Positions 1 to 6,488 of a stretch of DNA of 15,440 bases are shown piece after piece. The stretch is from Clostridia bacterium. Its GTDB lineage: Bacteria > Bacillota > Clostridia > Oscillospirales > CAG-272. The position numbers were made by a program, and so were the translations under genes. Each line of letters opens with the position of its first letter. Within the stretch, counting starts at the first letter, position 1. The notes under the pieces were generated by a model. It was not told the DNA's origin. It ran no database searches and worked only from the letters and a program-made list of their open reading frames with translations. The stretch lies in NCBI GenBank assembly GCA_017612495.1, contig JAGAFQ010000039.1, positions 1 to 15,440 of the forward strand, given 5' to 3'.

Positions 1-22
1 AATATCATTGTCAATATACTAA

Positions 23-628
23 TCATAGGTAAAAAGCGTCAAGCTTTTCGAGAATGAATTTTGCAAGGCATTTATAACCGTAGTCGCAAAGATGCAAGCC
101 CTCGGCATAAAGTTCATATTTCCCTGCCGTGAACTCTCTTGTGTCGATGACGTCAAAACCGTATTCTTCTGCAAGATCTCTCTGGATCTTTACAAGCTTG
201 TCAAGATTTCTTACAAATCCGCATTCGCGGTTTGCGATCCACGGGGACGTGCAGATAAAGATCTTCGGCAAATTTTCAAGCGCCGAAAGCGCGGATATGA
301 TCTTTTTCATACCTTTCACGTATTCTTCCGCCCTCGTCGTTTCATCCACGCGCCAATAGGGATTTGCGTCGTTCGAGCCGAGCATGAGAAGCACCGCGTC
401 GGGCGCAAAATCGCGCGCTTTTTTCATTATGTCAAGATAATAATACGAGTGCGCATCACCCTCGATAAGATGTGCGAAAGCACCGCATTTTGAAAAGTTT
501 TTGACCTCATATCTGTCGCCGGCGATCCTTTTTATCACCGCCGGATATGAACAGAATTCGGGATTTGTCGCATGGTCGCCCCAGGTCAGACTGTCGCCCA
601 TGCACGAAACCTTTATTTTTTCGTTCAT
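23..628 (-). CDS. SGNH/GDSL-type hydrolase (esterase/lipase family)
   Basis: A 201-residue protein that looks like a small cytoplasmic SGNH hydrolase, a family of esterases, deacetylases and lipases. Block I is GDSLTWG at residues 11-17, with S13 the expected nucleophile. The block II glycine is probably G49, in a Cys-Gly-Ala context. Block III is GSND at 84-87, with N86 as the oxyanion residue. Block V reads E176-G-L-H179, so the usual Asp of the Asp-x-x-His motif is Glu here. I see no signal peptide or membrane segment. The ATG is preceded by a strong AAAGGGGGT ribosome binding site. The rpmB terminator lies just upstream, so the gene is probably transcribed separately. The substrate cannot be read from the sequence. 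The family call is secure; a specific function is not. Confidence 0.88.
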   Translation of the reverse strand: MNEKIKVSCMGDSLTWGDHATNPEFCSYPAVIKRIAGDRYEVKNFSKCGAFAHLIEGDAHSYYYLDIMKKARDFAPDAVLLMLGSNDANPYWRVDETTRAEEYVKGMKKIISALSALENLPKIFICTSPWIANRECGFVRNLDKLVKIQRDLAEEYGFDVIDTREFTAGKYELYAEGLHLCDYGYKCLAKFILEKLDAFYL

Positions 629-653
629 TTTTAACTACCCCCTTTGATTTGAT

Positions 654-682
654 ATATAAAATGCACCGCCCGGAAATAACAA
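654..682 (-). promoter_or_regulatory. Candidate sigma-A promoter of the SGNH hydrolase gene
   Basis: Reading the minus strand, TTGTTA (677-682) and TTATAT (654-659) are separated by 17 nt and lie between the rpmB terminator and the hydrolase start. Both boxes are imperfect and the -35 overlaps the T-run of the terminator, so this is only a candidate. Confidence 0.35.
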
Positions 683-709
683 AAAATACCCACCTTGCGG
701 TGGGTATTT
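681..709 (-). terminator. Rho-independent terminator of rpmB
   Basis: An 11-bp perfect stem (684-694 with 699-709) encloses a 4-nt loop. On the minus strand it is followed by a run of T from 686 down to 681. It lies 10 nt past the rpmB stop codon and separates rpmB from the hydrolase gene. Confidence 0.93.
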
Positions 710-719
710 AATTTTGCAC

Positions 720-908
720 TTAAACGGCTCTGGTCACTTTACCGGAGCGAAGGCAACGGGAGCATACATTCAAAGTCTTGGGTGAACCGTTGACCAATGC
801 CTTTACCTTTCGAATGTTAGGCTTCCACATTCTGTTGGTCTTGCGGTTGGAGTGAGAAACATTCAAACCGAATACAACATGTTTTCCGCAGAGATCACAC
901 TTTGCCAT
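720..908 (-). CDS. rpmB: Large ribosomal subunit protein bL28
   Basis: Encodes the 62-residue ribosomal protein bL28, a component of the 50S subunit. It begins MAKCDLCGK and carries two Cys-x-x-Cys pairs (C4/C7 and C49/C52), so it is the zinc-binding form. The stretch between them is rich in Arg and Lys with conserved N-V-S-H-S-N and W28. The start at 908 is chosen because AGGAGG sits 8 nt upstream, the length fits the family, and the in-frame upstream ATG at 986 coincides with the predicted transcription start. It is transcribed alone, from a sigma-A promoter at 992-1020 to a terminator at 681-709. Its leader has unusual potential secondary structure, described separately. Confidence 0.97.
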   Translation of the reverse strand: MAKCDLCGKHVVFGLNVSHSNRKTNRMWKPNIRKVKALVNGSPKTLNVCSRCLRSGKVTRAV

Positions 909-912
909 TTCG

Positions 913-965
913 CGACACCTCCTGTCGAAATCTTTTGAATATTGTTCAAAAGTCGCTTTGAACAA
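913..965 (-). promoter_or_regulatory. Structured rpmB leader: alternative hairpins and Shine-Dalgarno hairpin
   Basis: The rpmB 5' leader runs from about 985 to 909. Read on the minus strand it holds a 9-bp perfect stem (957-965 with 942-950, 6-nt loop) and an 8-bp perfect stem (945-952 with 932-939, 5-nt loop). The two share the segment 945-950, so they cannot form together. Just downstream a 5-bp stem (923-927 with 913-917) holds the five Shine-Dalgarno bases GGAGG in its loop. No U-run follows either of the alternative hairpins, so control at translation is more plausible than attenuation. The pairing is seen; a regulatory role is inferred. Confidence 0.5.
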
Positions 966-991
966 CGTATCTTCTAAAATAAGCAAAGAGC

Positions 992-1020
992 ATTATATCA
1001 CGCCGTCAAAAAAAAATCAA
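992..1020 (-). promoter_or_regulatory. Sigma-A promoter of rpmB
   Basis: On the minus strand, TTGATT (1015-1020) and a perfect TATAAT (992-997) are 17 nt apart, with an extended -10 TG one base upstream of the hexamer. The predicted transcription start is near 985, giving a leader of about 77 nt before the rpmB ATG. Confidence 0.8.
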
Positions 1021-1037
1021 TAGTTTTTTGGCTTTTT

Positions 1038-2030
1038 TTATTTATTGTTGATTTTTCTGTTCGTTTTTTCAAACTCTTTTATGAAGTCGATGTGCTTTTT
1101 ATCTACCTCAAAGTGCTTGTTTTGCAGATATTCGAGCGGAGGCAAAAGCCCCGTTTTGAAATCGAGCGAATAAGAATAAAGCGCCTGATATGAATACCCC
1201 ATCGCTCTGTCGTCGCGGTTTTTGCCGTATTTTCCGTCGCCGAGCAGCGCATTGCCCATATGCGAAAACTGCGCCCTTATCTGATGCGTTCTGCCCGTTA
1301 TGAGTTCCACCTCGACAAGCGAAAGCTCGCCCGACGTTTCGATCACGCGATATTTCGTTATCGCCTCTTTCACGTCGCGGCTGTTCGTCGTTTTTTTATC
1401 GAAAACCGAAACTCTGTTGAGCATCGCGTCTTTTTTCAGATAGTTGTGTATGGTGCCCTCTTTTTTCTCGAATTTGCCGTGGCAGGCACAAAGATATTTT
1501 TTGGTGAGCTTGTTTTGCTTTATCGCCTCGTTCATCGAGCGCAGTGCCGCCGCCGTCTTTGCGGCGATGACGATGCCGCCCGTGTTTCTGTCTATGCGGT
1601 TGCAAAGAGCGGGCGCGAACGCGTTTTCACGGCTCGGTATATATTCGCCTTTGGCATAGAGATATGCCTTTATGTTATCGATGAGCGTATCTCCGCTTTC
1701 GTTTTCATCCGAATGGACTATAACTCCCGGCGCTTTTTCGACAAGAATGATGTTTTCATCCTCATACACAACGGAAATTTTAGGCGTAATGTGCATAAAC
1801 GCTTCGTCGGCATGCGATCTTGTGACAAGATCGTCGCTTCCGAAGACCTGCACAAGATCTCCCAAAACGAGCATCTGGCCGGGCTCGGCTCTGTGGCGGT
1901 TGACCTTGATGCGCTTTTGGCGGATATATTTATACATGAGCGCGGAGGGCATATTGCAAATGCTTTTTGAAAGAAATTTGTCAAGGCGCTGTCCCTCGTC
2001 GTTTTTTTCTATCTTGAATTCGATAAGCAT
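1038..2030 (-). CDS. RluA-family 23S rRNA pseudouridine synthase
   Basis: A 330-residue RluC/RluD-like pseudouridine synthase that isomerises specific uridines in structured RNA, most likely 23S rRNA. Residues about 8-65 form an S4 RNA-binding domain. The catalytic motif reads NRIDRNTGG at 145-153, with D147 the expected catalytic aspartate; the usual first residue His is Asn here. The conserved GRTHQIR motif is at 246-252 and GDGKYG at 264-269. The start at 2030 is chosen because AGGAGG lies about 7 nt upstream and because the only good promoter (2053-2081) sits between this ATG and an in-frame ATG at 2096. It is divergent from asnS. I cannot name the target uridine. Confidence 0.93.
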   Translation of the reverse strand: MLIEFKIEKNDEGQRLDKFLSKSICNMPSALMYKYIRQKRIKVNRHRAEPGQMLVLGDLVQVFGSDDLVTRSHADEAFMHITPKISVVYEDENIILVEKAPGVIVHSDENESGDTLIDNIKAYLYAKGEYIPSRENAFAPALCNRIDRNTGGIVIAAKTAAALRSMNEAIKQNKLTKKYLCACHGKFEKKEGTIHNYLKKDAMLNRVSVFDKKTTNSRDVKEAITKYRVIETSGELSLVEVELITGRTHQIRAQFSHMGNALLGDGKYGKNRDDRAMGYSYQALYSYSLDFKTGLLPPLEYLQNKHFEVDKKHIDFIKEFEKTNRKINNK

Positions 2031-2052
2031 CCTATCCCTCCTCTGCCCCTTT

Positions 2053-2081
2053 ATTTTACCCGCCGCCGCGGTAAGTGTCAA
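2053..2081 (-). promoter_or_regulatory. Sigma-A promoter of the pseudouridine synthase gene
   Basis: A perfect -35 TTGACA (2076-2081) and TAAAAT (2053-2058) are 17 nt apart on the minus strand. The predicted start near 2046 leaves a short leader that begins just upstream of the GAGGAGG ribosome binding site. This position rules out translation from the in-frame ATG at 2096. Confidence 0.85.
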
Positions 2082-2103
2082 GCATTTGTATATCAAATAT
2101 TTG

Positions 2104-2132
2104 TTGTAATTTATAATCGTATGTGATATAAT
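2104..2132 (+). promoter_or_regulatory. Sigma-A promoter of the asnS operon
   Basis: TTGTAA (2104-2109) and a perfect TATAAT (2127-2132) are 17 nt apart, with an extended -10 TG at 2124-2125. The expected start near 2139 gives a leader of about 34 nt, too short for a T-box, so the operon is not controlled by a classical tRNA-sensing leader from this promoter. Confidence 0.75.
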
Positions 2133-2172
2133 GCTTTATTATATAATTATTCTTCAAGGAAGTGTGATACAG

Positions 2173-3567
2173 ATGGAAAGAACTCATGTCAAAGAAATTT
2201 TTCGCTCAATGAACGAATACGGCGGCAAAAACGTCACCGTTGCAGGCTGGATAAGAAACATCCGCGCAAGCAACGCATTCGGTTTTATCGAGCTTAACGA
2301 CGGCTCGACCGTCAAGAGCGTGCAGATCGTTTTTGAAAGCGATCGCCTTGAAAACTACAAAACCGTCGCAAAGCAGAATATCGGAGCCTCCATCATCGTC
2401 AAAGGAACTCTCGTTTTGACTCCCGAGGCAAAACAGCCCTTTGAGATCAAAGCCGAGTGTATCGAGATAGAGGGGGCATCAACTCCCGATTTTCCGCTTC
2501 AGTCAAAGCGCCACTCACTTGAATTTTTGCGCACGATAGCGCATCTGCGCCCCAGAGCGAACACCTTCAACGCAGTTTTCCGTGTCCGTTCCGTCGCCGC
2601 ATTCGCAATTCACAAATTCTTTCAGGAGCGCGGCTTTGCTTACGTCAACACGCCCCTTATCACGGGCAGCGACTGCGAGGGCGCAGGCGAGATGTTCAGA
2701 GTAACGACGCTCGATCTCAATAACGTTCCCAAAAAAGAGGACGGCAGCGTTGATTATTCAGAAGACTTCTTCGGCAAGAGCACGAACCTTACCGTTTCGG
2801 GTCAGCTCAACGCAGAGTGCTTTGCCATGGCGCTTTCGGACGTATATACCTTCGGCCCCACCTTCCGCGCCGAAAATTCAAACACCGCCCGTCACGCGGC
2901 AGAGTTTTGGATGATAGAGCCCGAAATGGCTTTTGCAGATCTTTCTGACGATATGGAAACTGCCGAAGCGATGATAAAATACGTCATAAAATACGTTATG
3001 GAACAGTGCCCCGGCGAACTCGAATTTTTCAACAACTTTATCGACAAGGGCCTTTTGGAGCGCCTTAACAACCTCGTTTCAAACGATTTCGGCAGAGTGA
3101 CCTATACAGAGGCTATTGAGCTTCTCAAAAAGAGCGGTCACGAATTTGAATATCCCGTATTCTGGGGTATGGATATGCAGACCGAACACGAGAGATTTTT
3201 GACCGAACAGATCTTCGGCAAACCCGTCTTCGTCACCGACTATCCGGCAGACATCAAGGCATTCTATATGCGCTTAAACGACGACAACAAGACCGTTGCC
3301 GCCATGGATATGTTGGTGCCCGGTGTCGGCGAGCTCATCGGCGGCAGTCAGCGAGAAGAAAGATGCGACTATCTCGAACGCGCTATTGACAAATTCGGTC
3401 TTAAACCCGAAGATTACAGCTGGTATATGGATCTGCGCCGTTTCGGAGGCACTCATCACGCAGGCTTCGGTCTCGGCTTTGAAAGACTCATTATGTATAT
3501 CACCGGCGTATCGAACATCCGCGACGTAGAAGCTTTCCCGAGAACTGCCGGCTGGGCAGAATTTTGA
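2173..3567 (+). CDS. asnS: Asparagine--tRNA ligase
   Basis: A 464-residue class IIb aminoacyl-tRNA synthetase that charges tRNA-Asn with asparagine in the cytoplasm. An N-terminal OB-fold anticodon-binding domain occupies about residues 10-105. Motif 2 is the FRAEN-containing segment starting at 231, followed by an E-F-W-M-I-E-P-E stretch typical of AsnRS. Motif 3 is GLGFER at 433-438, and the protein ends in the family-typical AFPRTAGWAEF. The start at 2173 is preceded by AAGGAAGTG; an in-frame ATG at 2131 lies within the promoter -10 and is rejected. It is the first gene of a plus-strand operon, 19 nt before an aminotransferase. Confidence 0.97.
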   Translation: MERTHVKEIFRSMNEYGGKNVTVAGWIRNIRASNAFGFIELNDGSTVKSVQIVFESDRLENYKTVAKQNIGASIIVKGTLVLTPEAKQPFEIKAECIEIEGASTPDFPLQSKRHSLEFLRTIAHLRPRANTFNAVFRVRSVAAFAIHKFFQERGFAYVNTPLITGSDCEGAGEMFRVTTLDLNNVPKKEDGSVDYSEDFFGKSTNLTVSGQLNAECFAMALSDVYTFGPTFRAENSNTARHAAEFWMIEPEMAFADLSDDMETAEAMIKYVIKYVMEQCPGELEFFNNFIDKGLLERLNNLVSNDFGRVTYTEAIELLKKSGHEFEYPVFWGMDMQTEHERFLTEQIFGKPVFVTDYPADIKAFYMRLNDDNKTVAAMDMLVPGVGELIGGSQREERCDYLERAIDKFGLKPEDYSWYMDLRRFGGTHHAGFGLGFERLIMYITGVSNIRDVEAFPRTAGWAEF

Positions 3568-3586
3568 TTTATCCTGCGGAGAACGT

Positions 3587-4864
3587 ATGAAAGACTATAC
3601 CACCCTTTCAAAAGAGGAGCTCCTTTGTGAGCTTCAAAAGACAAACAAGGAATATGACGGCATAAAAGCGCTCGGCTTATCGCTCAATATGGCAAGGGGA
3701 AAGCCGGGCAAGGAGCAGCTCGAATATTGTATGCCGCTTTTGAATACGCCGCTCACAAGCGACTCTTTCGGCACGAACAGCGACTATCGCAATTACGGCA
3801 TCCTCTGCGGCATACCCGAGGCGCGCAAGCTGTTTTCGGAGCTTTTGGAGTGCGACGAGGACTGCGTTTTCGTCGGCGGCAACTCAAGTCTTGATCTTAT
3901 GTTCGGCACCGTTATGCGTGCCTACGTTTCGGGCATCTGCGGCTCTATGCCGTGGTCGCGTCTGCCCTGCGTGCGCTTTTTGTGCCCCGCGCCCGGTTAT
4001 GACCGCCATTTCGCCATCTGCTCGCACTTCGGCATCCAGATGATACCGATAAAGCTCAATGAAGACGGTCCCGATATGGACGCGGTGCAAAAATACGTTG
4101 AAAACGATCCGTTCGTAAAGGGTATATGGTGCGTTCCGAAATATTCAAATCCCGACGGCATCACCTATTCCGACGAAGTCGTTTCGCGCTTTGCCGACCT
4201 TAAACCGGCGGCAGAAGATTTCAGGATCTTTTGGGATAACGCCTATATCGTTCACGATTTATACGATAAGTCCGATAAGCTTTTGAACATCTTTGACGAA
4301 CTCAAAAAGCGCGGCAAAGAGGATATGGCGATAGAATTCGTCTCGACATCGAAGATCTCATTCCCGGGTGCGGGAGTCGCCGCAATGGCAATGTCAAAGC
4401 GCAACCTCGAAGACGCAAAAAAGACCTTGACCGTTCAGACTATCGGTTATGATAAACTAAATCAGCTGCGCCACGTAAACTACTTCGGCACGGCAGAGAA
4501 CATAAAGCGCCACATGAAAGGACTTGCCGAAATATTAAGACCGAAATTCGAGGCGGTGTATAAATCGCTCGACGAATTGACAAAGCTCGGCATCGCGCAC
4601 TACCATAAGCCGCGCGGCGGCTATTTTGTCAGCCTTTATCTTCATCCCGGATGCGCTAAGCGCACGTATGAGCTTGCAAAAGCTGTCGGCGTCACACTCA
4701 CCGCGGCGGGCGCAACGTACCCCGGCAGCTATGATCCCGACGATTCAAATCTTCGCATAGCGCCGACGTATCCGTCAAAAGAGGAACTTGAAAAATCGCT
4801 CTCTGTTTTGTCGGTCTGCGCACGCATTGCCGCGCTCGAAGTCCTTATAAAGAGCGCCGAGTGA
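3587..4864 (+). CDS. PLP-dependent aspartate aminotransferase (subgroup 1-gamma / MocR-like fold type I)
   Basis: A 425-residue class I aminotransferase-like enzyme. It matches the branch often annotated as aminotransferase class I/II or MocR-like aminotransferase, whose characterised members are aspartate aminotransferases of subgroup 1-gamma. Visible features are GGNSS at 97-101 for cofactor phosphate binding, N188-P-D, D217-N-A-Y220 contacting PLP, the Schiff-base lysine K256 in STSK, and R390 in NLRIAP binding the substrate carboxylate. There is no DNA-binding domain. The expected reaction is oxaloacetate plus glutamate to aspartate plus 2-oxoglutarate. It lies 19 nt after asnS and 62 nt before purB, with no terminator between, so it is probably co-transcribed with aspartate/asparagine-using genes. 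The substrate assignment comes from family and context. Confidence 0.87.
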   Translation: MKDYTTLSKEELLCELQKTNKEYDGIKALGLSLNMARGKPGKEQLEYCMPLLNTPLTSDSFGTNSDYRNYGILCGIPEARKLFSELLECDEDCVFVGGNSSLDLMFGTVMRAYVSGICGSMPWSRLPCVRFLCPAPGYDRHFAICSHFGIQMIPIKLNEDGPDMDAVQKYVENDPFVKGIWCVPKYSNPDGITYSDEVVSRFADLKPAAEDFRIFWDNAYIVHDLYDKSDKLLNIFDELKKRGKEDMAIEFVSTSKISFPGAGVAAMAMSKRNLEDAKKTLTVQTIGYDKLNQLRHVNYFGTAENIKRHMKGLAEILRPKFEAVYKSLDELTKLGIAHYHKPRGGYFVSLYLHPGCAKRTYELAKAVGVTLTAAGATYPGSYDPDDSNLRIAPTYPSKEELEKSLSVLSVCARIAALEVLIKSAE

Positions 4865-4926
4865 GTTTTTGCATTCGCCTTTACGGCGCAAACACACAAA
4901 AATACTGATGAAAGGCAGAAACCGAA

Positions 4927-6369
4927 ATGTCACACGACCGTTATCAAAGTCCCCTCTCGACGCGATATGCAAGCGATCGCATGCAATATCTGTTTTCGGA
5001 GGAATTCAAATTCAAGACATTCCGAAGACTTTGGCTGTCGCTTGCAAAGGCAGAGAAAGAACTCGGCGTCAACATAACCGACGAGCAGATAGCCGAACTC
5101 GAAGCCGCTTCGGATCTGCCTGTTGACTTTGATCTCGCCGCAAAATATGAAAAAGAGACACGCCACGACGTGATGGCGCAGATCCTGGCTTTGGGCGATA
5201 TCTGCCCCAAGGCGCGCCCCATAATACATCTGGGTGCAACGTCGTGCTTTGTCGGCGACAACACAGATATCGTCATAATGGCAAACGCTTTGAAGATCAT
5301 CAAAGCAAAGCTTTTGAAGGTCGCAAAGAACCTTGCCGATTTTGCAAAGGAATATCGCTCTTTGCCGACACTCGGCTATACGCATTTGCAACCGGCGCAG
5401 CTGACAACGGTCGGCAAGCGCGCAACCCTGTGGCTCTATGATATCGTATCGGATATCGAAGATATCGACTATGTTTTGTCGAACCTAAAACTGCTCGGAA
5501 GCAAGGGCACTACCGGCACTCAGGCAAGCTTTATGGAAATTTTTTCAAACGACGAAGAAAAGGTCAAAAAGCTTGACTCGCTCATAGCAAAGGATATGGG
5601 CTTTGATGCCTGCGTTCCCGTTTCGGGTCAGACCTATTCGAGAAAGGTCGATTCAAAAGTCGTCAAGGTGCTTTCGGGAATTGCCGAAAGCTCGTATAAA
5701 TTCGCCGAGGATATGCGCATTCTGCAATCGTTCAAGGAGCTTGAAGAGCCCTTTGAAAAAAGTCAGGTCGGCTCAAGCGCGATGCCCTATAAACGCAATC
5801 CGATGAGATGCGAAAGGATCTGCGCGCTATCGCGTTATCTCATATCCGATATGCAAAACTGCGCGAATACCGCCGCTTGCCAGATGCTTGAACGCACGCT
5901 CGACGACAGCGCAAACAGACGCATCGCCATATCGGAGGCATTCTTGTGCGCCGACGCGATCCTCAACATCTATATAAACGTTTCAAGCGGCATCGTGGTT
6001 TATCCCGAGATCATAAAAAAGCGCATTACGGCGGAGCTGCCCTTTATCGCAAGTGAAAACATCTTGATGGACTGCGTTATGCGCGGCGGCGACAGACAAA
6101 AGATGCACGAGCTTATACGCAAACATTCCATGGAGGCGGGCAAAAGAGTAAAAGAACTCGGCAAAGACAACGATCTTATAGATCTCATTGCCGCCGACGA
6201 GCGCTTCGGCATAAGCAAAGCGGAACTTGAAAAACTGCTCGAGCCCTCGCTCTATACGGGCAGAGCCGCATCGCAGACAGACGAATTTCTTTCAGATACG
6301 GTATATCCGCTCTTAAAACGCAACGCCGACTTATTGAGCGCGTGCGAAGATTTTGAATTGCAAGTATGA
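4927..6369 (+). CDS. purB: Adenylosuccinate lyase
   Basis: A 480-residue fumarase/aspartase-superfamily enzyme catalysing two steps of purine synthesis: SAICAR to AICAR plus fumarate, and adenylosuccinate to AMP plus fumarate. The superfamily signature SSAMPYKRNP is at 283-292 on the mobile catalytic loop. Other catalytic-region motifs are H80 in T-R-H-D and H153 in YTHLQP; GSKGTTGTQ is at 191-199. The length matches the longer clostridial/vertebrate-type enzymes (about 475-485 residues) rather than the roughly 430-residue Bacillus type. It is the last gene of the asnS operon and is followed by an intrinsic terminator 7 nt past its stop codon. Both of its substrates carry nitrogen donated by aspartate, which links it to the aminotransferase upstream. 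Confidence 0.96.
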   Translation: MSHDRYQSPLSTRYASDRMQYLFSEEFKFKTFRRLWLSLAKAEKELGVNITDEQIAELEAASDLPVDFDLAAKYEKETRHDVMAQILALGDICPKARPIIHLGATSCFVGDNTDIVIMANALKIIKAKLLKVAKNLADFAKEYRSLPTLGYTHLQPAQLTTVGKRATLWLYDIVSDIEDIDYVLSNLKLLGSKGTTGTQASFMEIFSNDEEKVKKLDSLIAKDMGFDACVPVSGQTYSRKVDSKVVKVLSGIAESSYKFAEDMRILQSFKELEEPFEKSQVGSSAMPYKRNPMRCERICALSRYLISDMQNCANTAACQMLERTLDDSANRRIAISEAFLCADAILNIYINVSSGIVVYPEIIKKRITAELPFIASENILMDCVMRGGDRQKMHELIRKHSMEAGKRVKELGKDNDLIDLIAADERFGISKAELEKLLEPSLYTGRAASQTDEFLSDTVYPLLKRNADLLSACEDFELQV

Positions 6370-6376
6370 AAGATAT

Positions 6377-6405
6377 AAAAAAGATCGCTTCGGCGACCTT
6401 TTTTT
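6377..6405 (+). terminator. Intrinsic terminator of the asnS-aminotransferase-purB operon
   Basis: The stem pairs 6377-6388 with 6393-6404, with one A/C mismatch, closes on a C(TTCG)G tetraloop and ends in seven T residues (6399-6405). It lies immediately after the purB stop codon. It also shows that an in-frame ATG at 6366, which would extend the next gene upstream, reads through a terminator and is unlikely to be used. Confidence 0.9.
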
Positions 6406-6426
6406 ATGCCCTAAAATACGGTTTTG

Positions 6427-6455
6427 TAATATTTTTTTTGCTCATTTCATATCAT
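6427..6455 (+). promoter_or_regulatory. Predicted sigma-E (sporulation, mother-cell) promoter of the sipL-like gene
   Basis: TAATATT (6427-6433) fits the Bacillus sigma-E -35 consensus KMATATT at all seven positions. CATATCAT (6448-6455) fits the -10 consensus CATACAHT at six of eight, including the CATA core and final T. The spacer is 14 nt, as expected for sigma-E. It lies between the purB terminator and a gene of a family known to be made in the mother cell. I see no good sigma-A promoter in the same gap. Confidence 0.65.
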
Positions 6456-6488
6456 TGCACAGAACAAAAAATCATCGGAGGCGAAAAT

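Noticed and set aside
1021..1037. A terminator for the pseudouridine synthase gene in the A/T-rich stretch before the rpmB promoter.
   Set aside because: The A and T runs (about 1011-1039) can pair only weakly and the T-run overlaps the rpmB promoter spacer; no convincing GC stem is present.
2094..2103. Palindrome CAAATATTTG between the divergent promoters of the pseudouridine synthase and asnS.
   Set aside because: A 10-bp AT-rich palindrome is expected by chance in such a region and it does not sit squarely on either promoter's core elements.
2133..2172. T-box or tRNA-sensing leader for asnS (and likewise aspS at 13793-13857).
   Set aside because: Both leaders are far too short (about 34 and 65 nt) and no T-box core sequence or terminator is present.
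4865..4926. A hairpin (CGCC/GGCG) between the aminotransferase and purB as a terminator.
   Set aside because: The stem is only 4 bp without bulges and no T-run follows it, so the genes are treated as one operon.
6366..6488. An in-frame upstream ATG overlapping the purB stop would give the SPOCS protein a 41-residue extension with an apparent N-terminal membrane segment.
   Set aside because: The hydrophobic run is partly encoded by the T-tract of the purB terminator and the promoter region; GGAGG and the predicted sigma-E promoter point to 6489.
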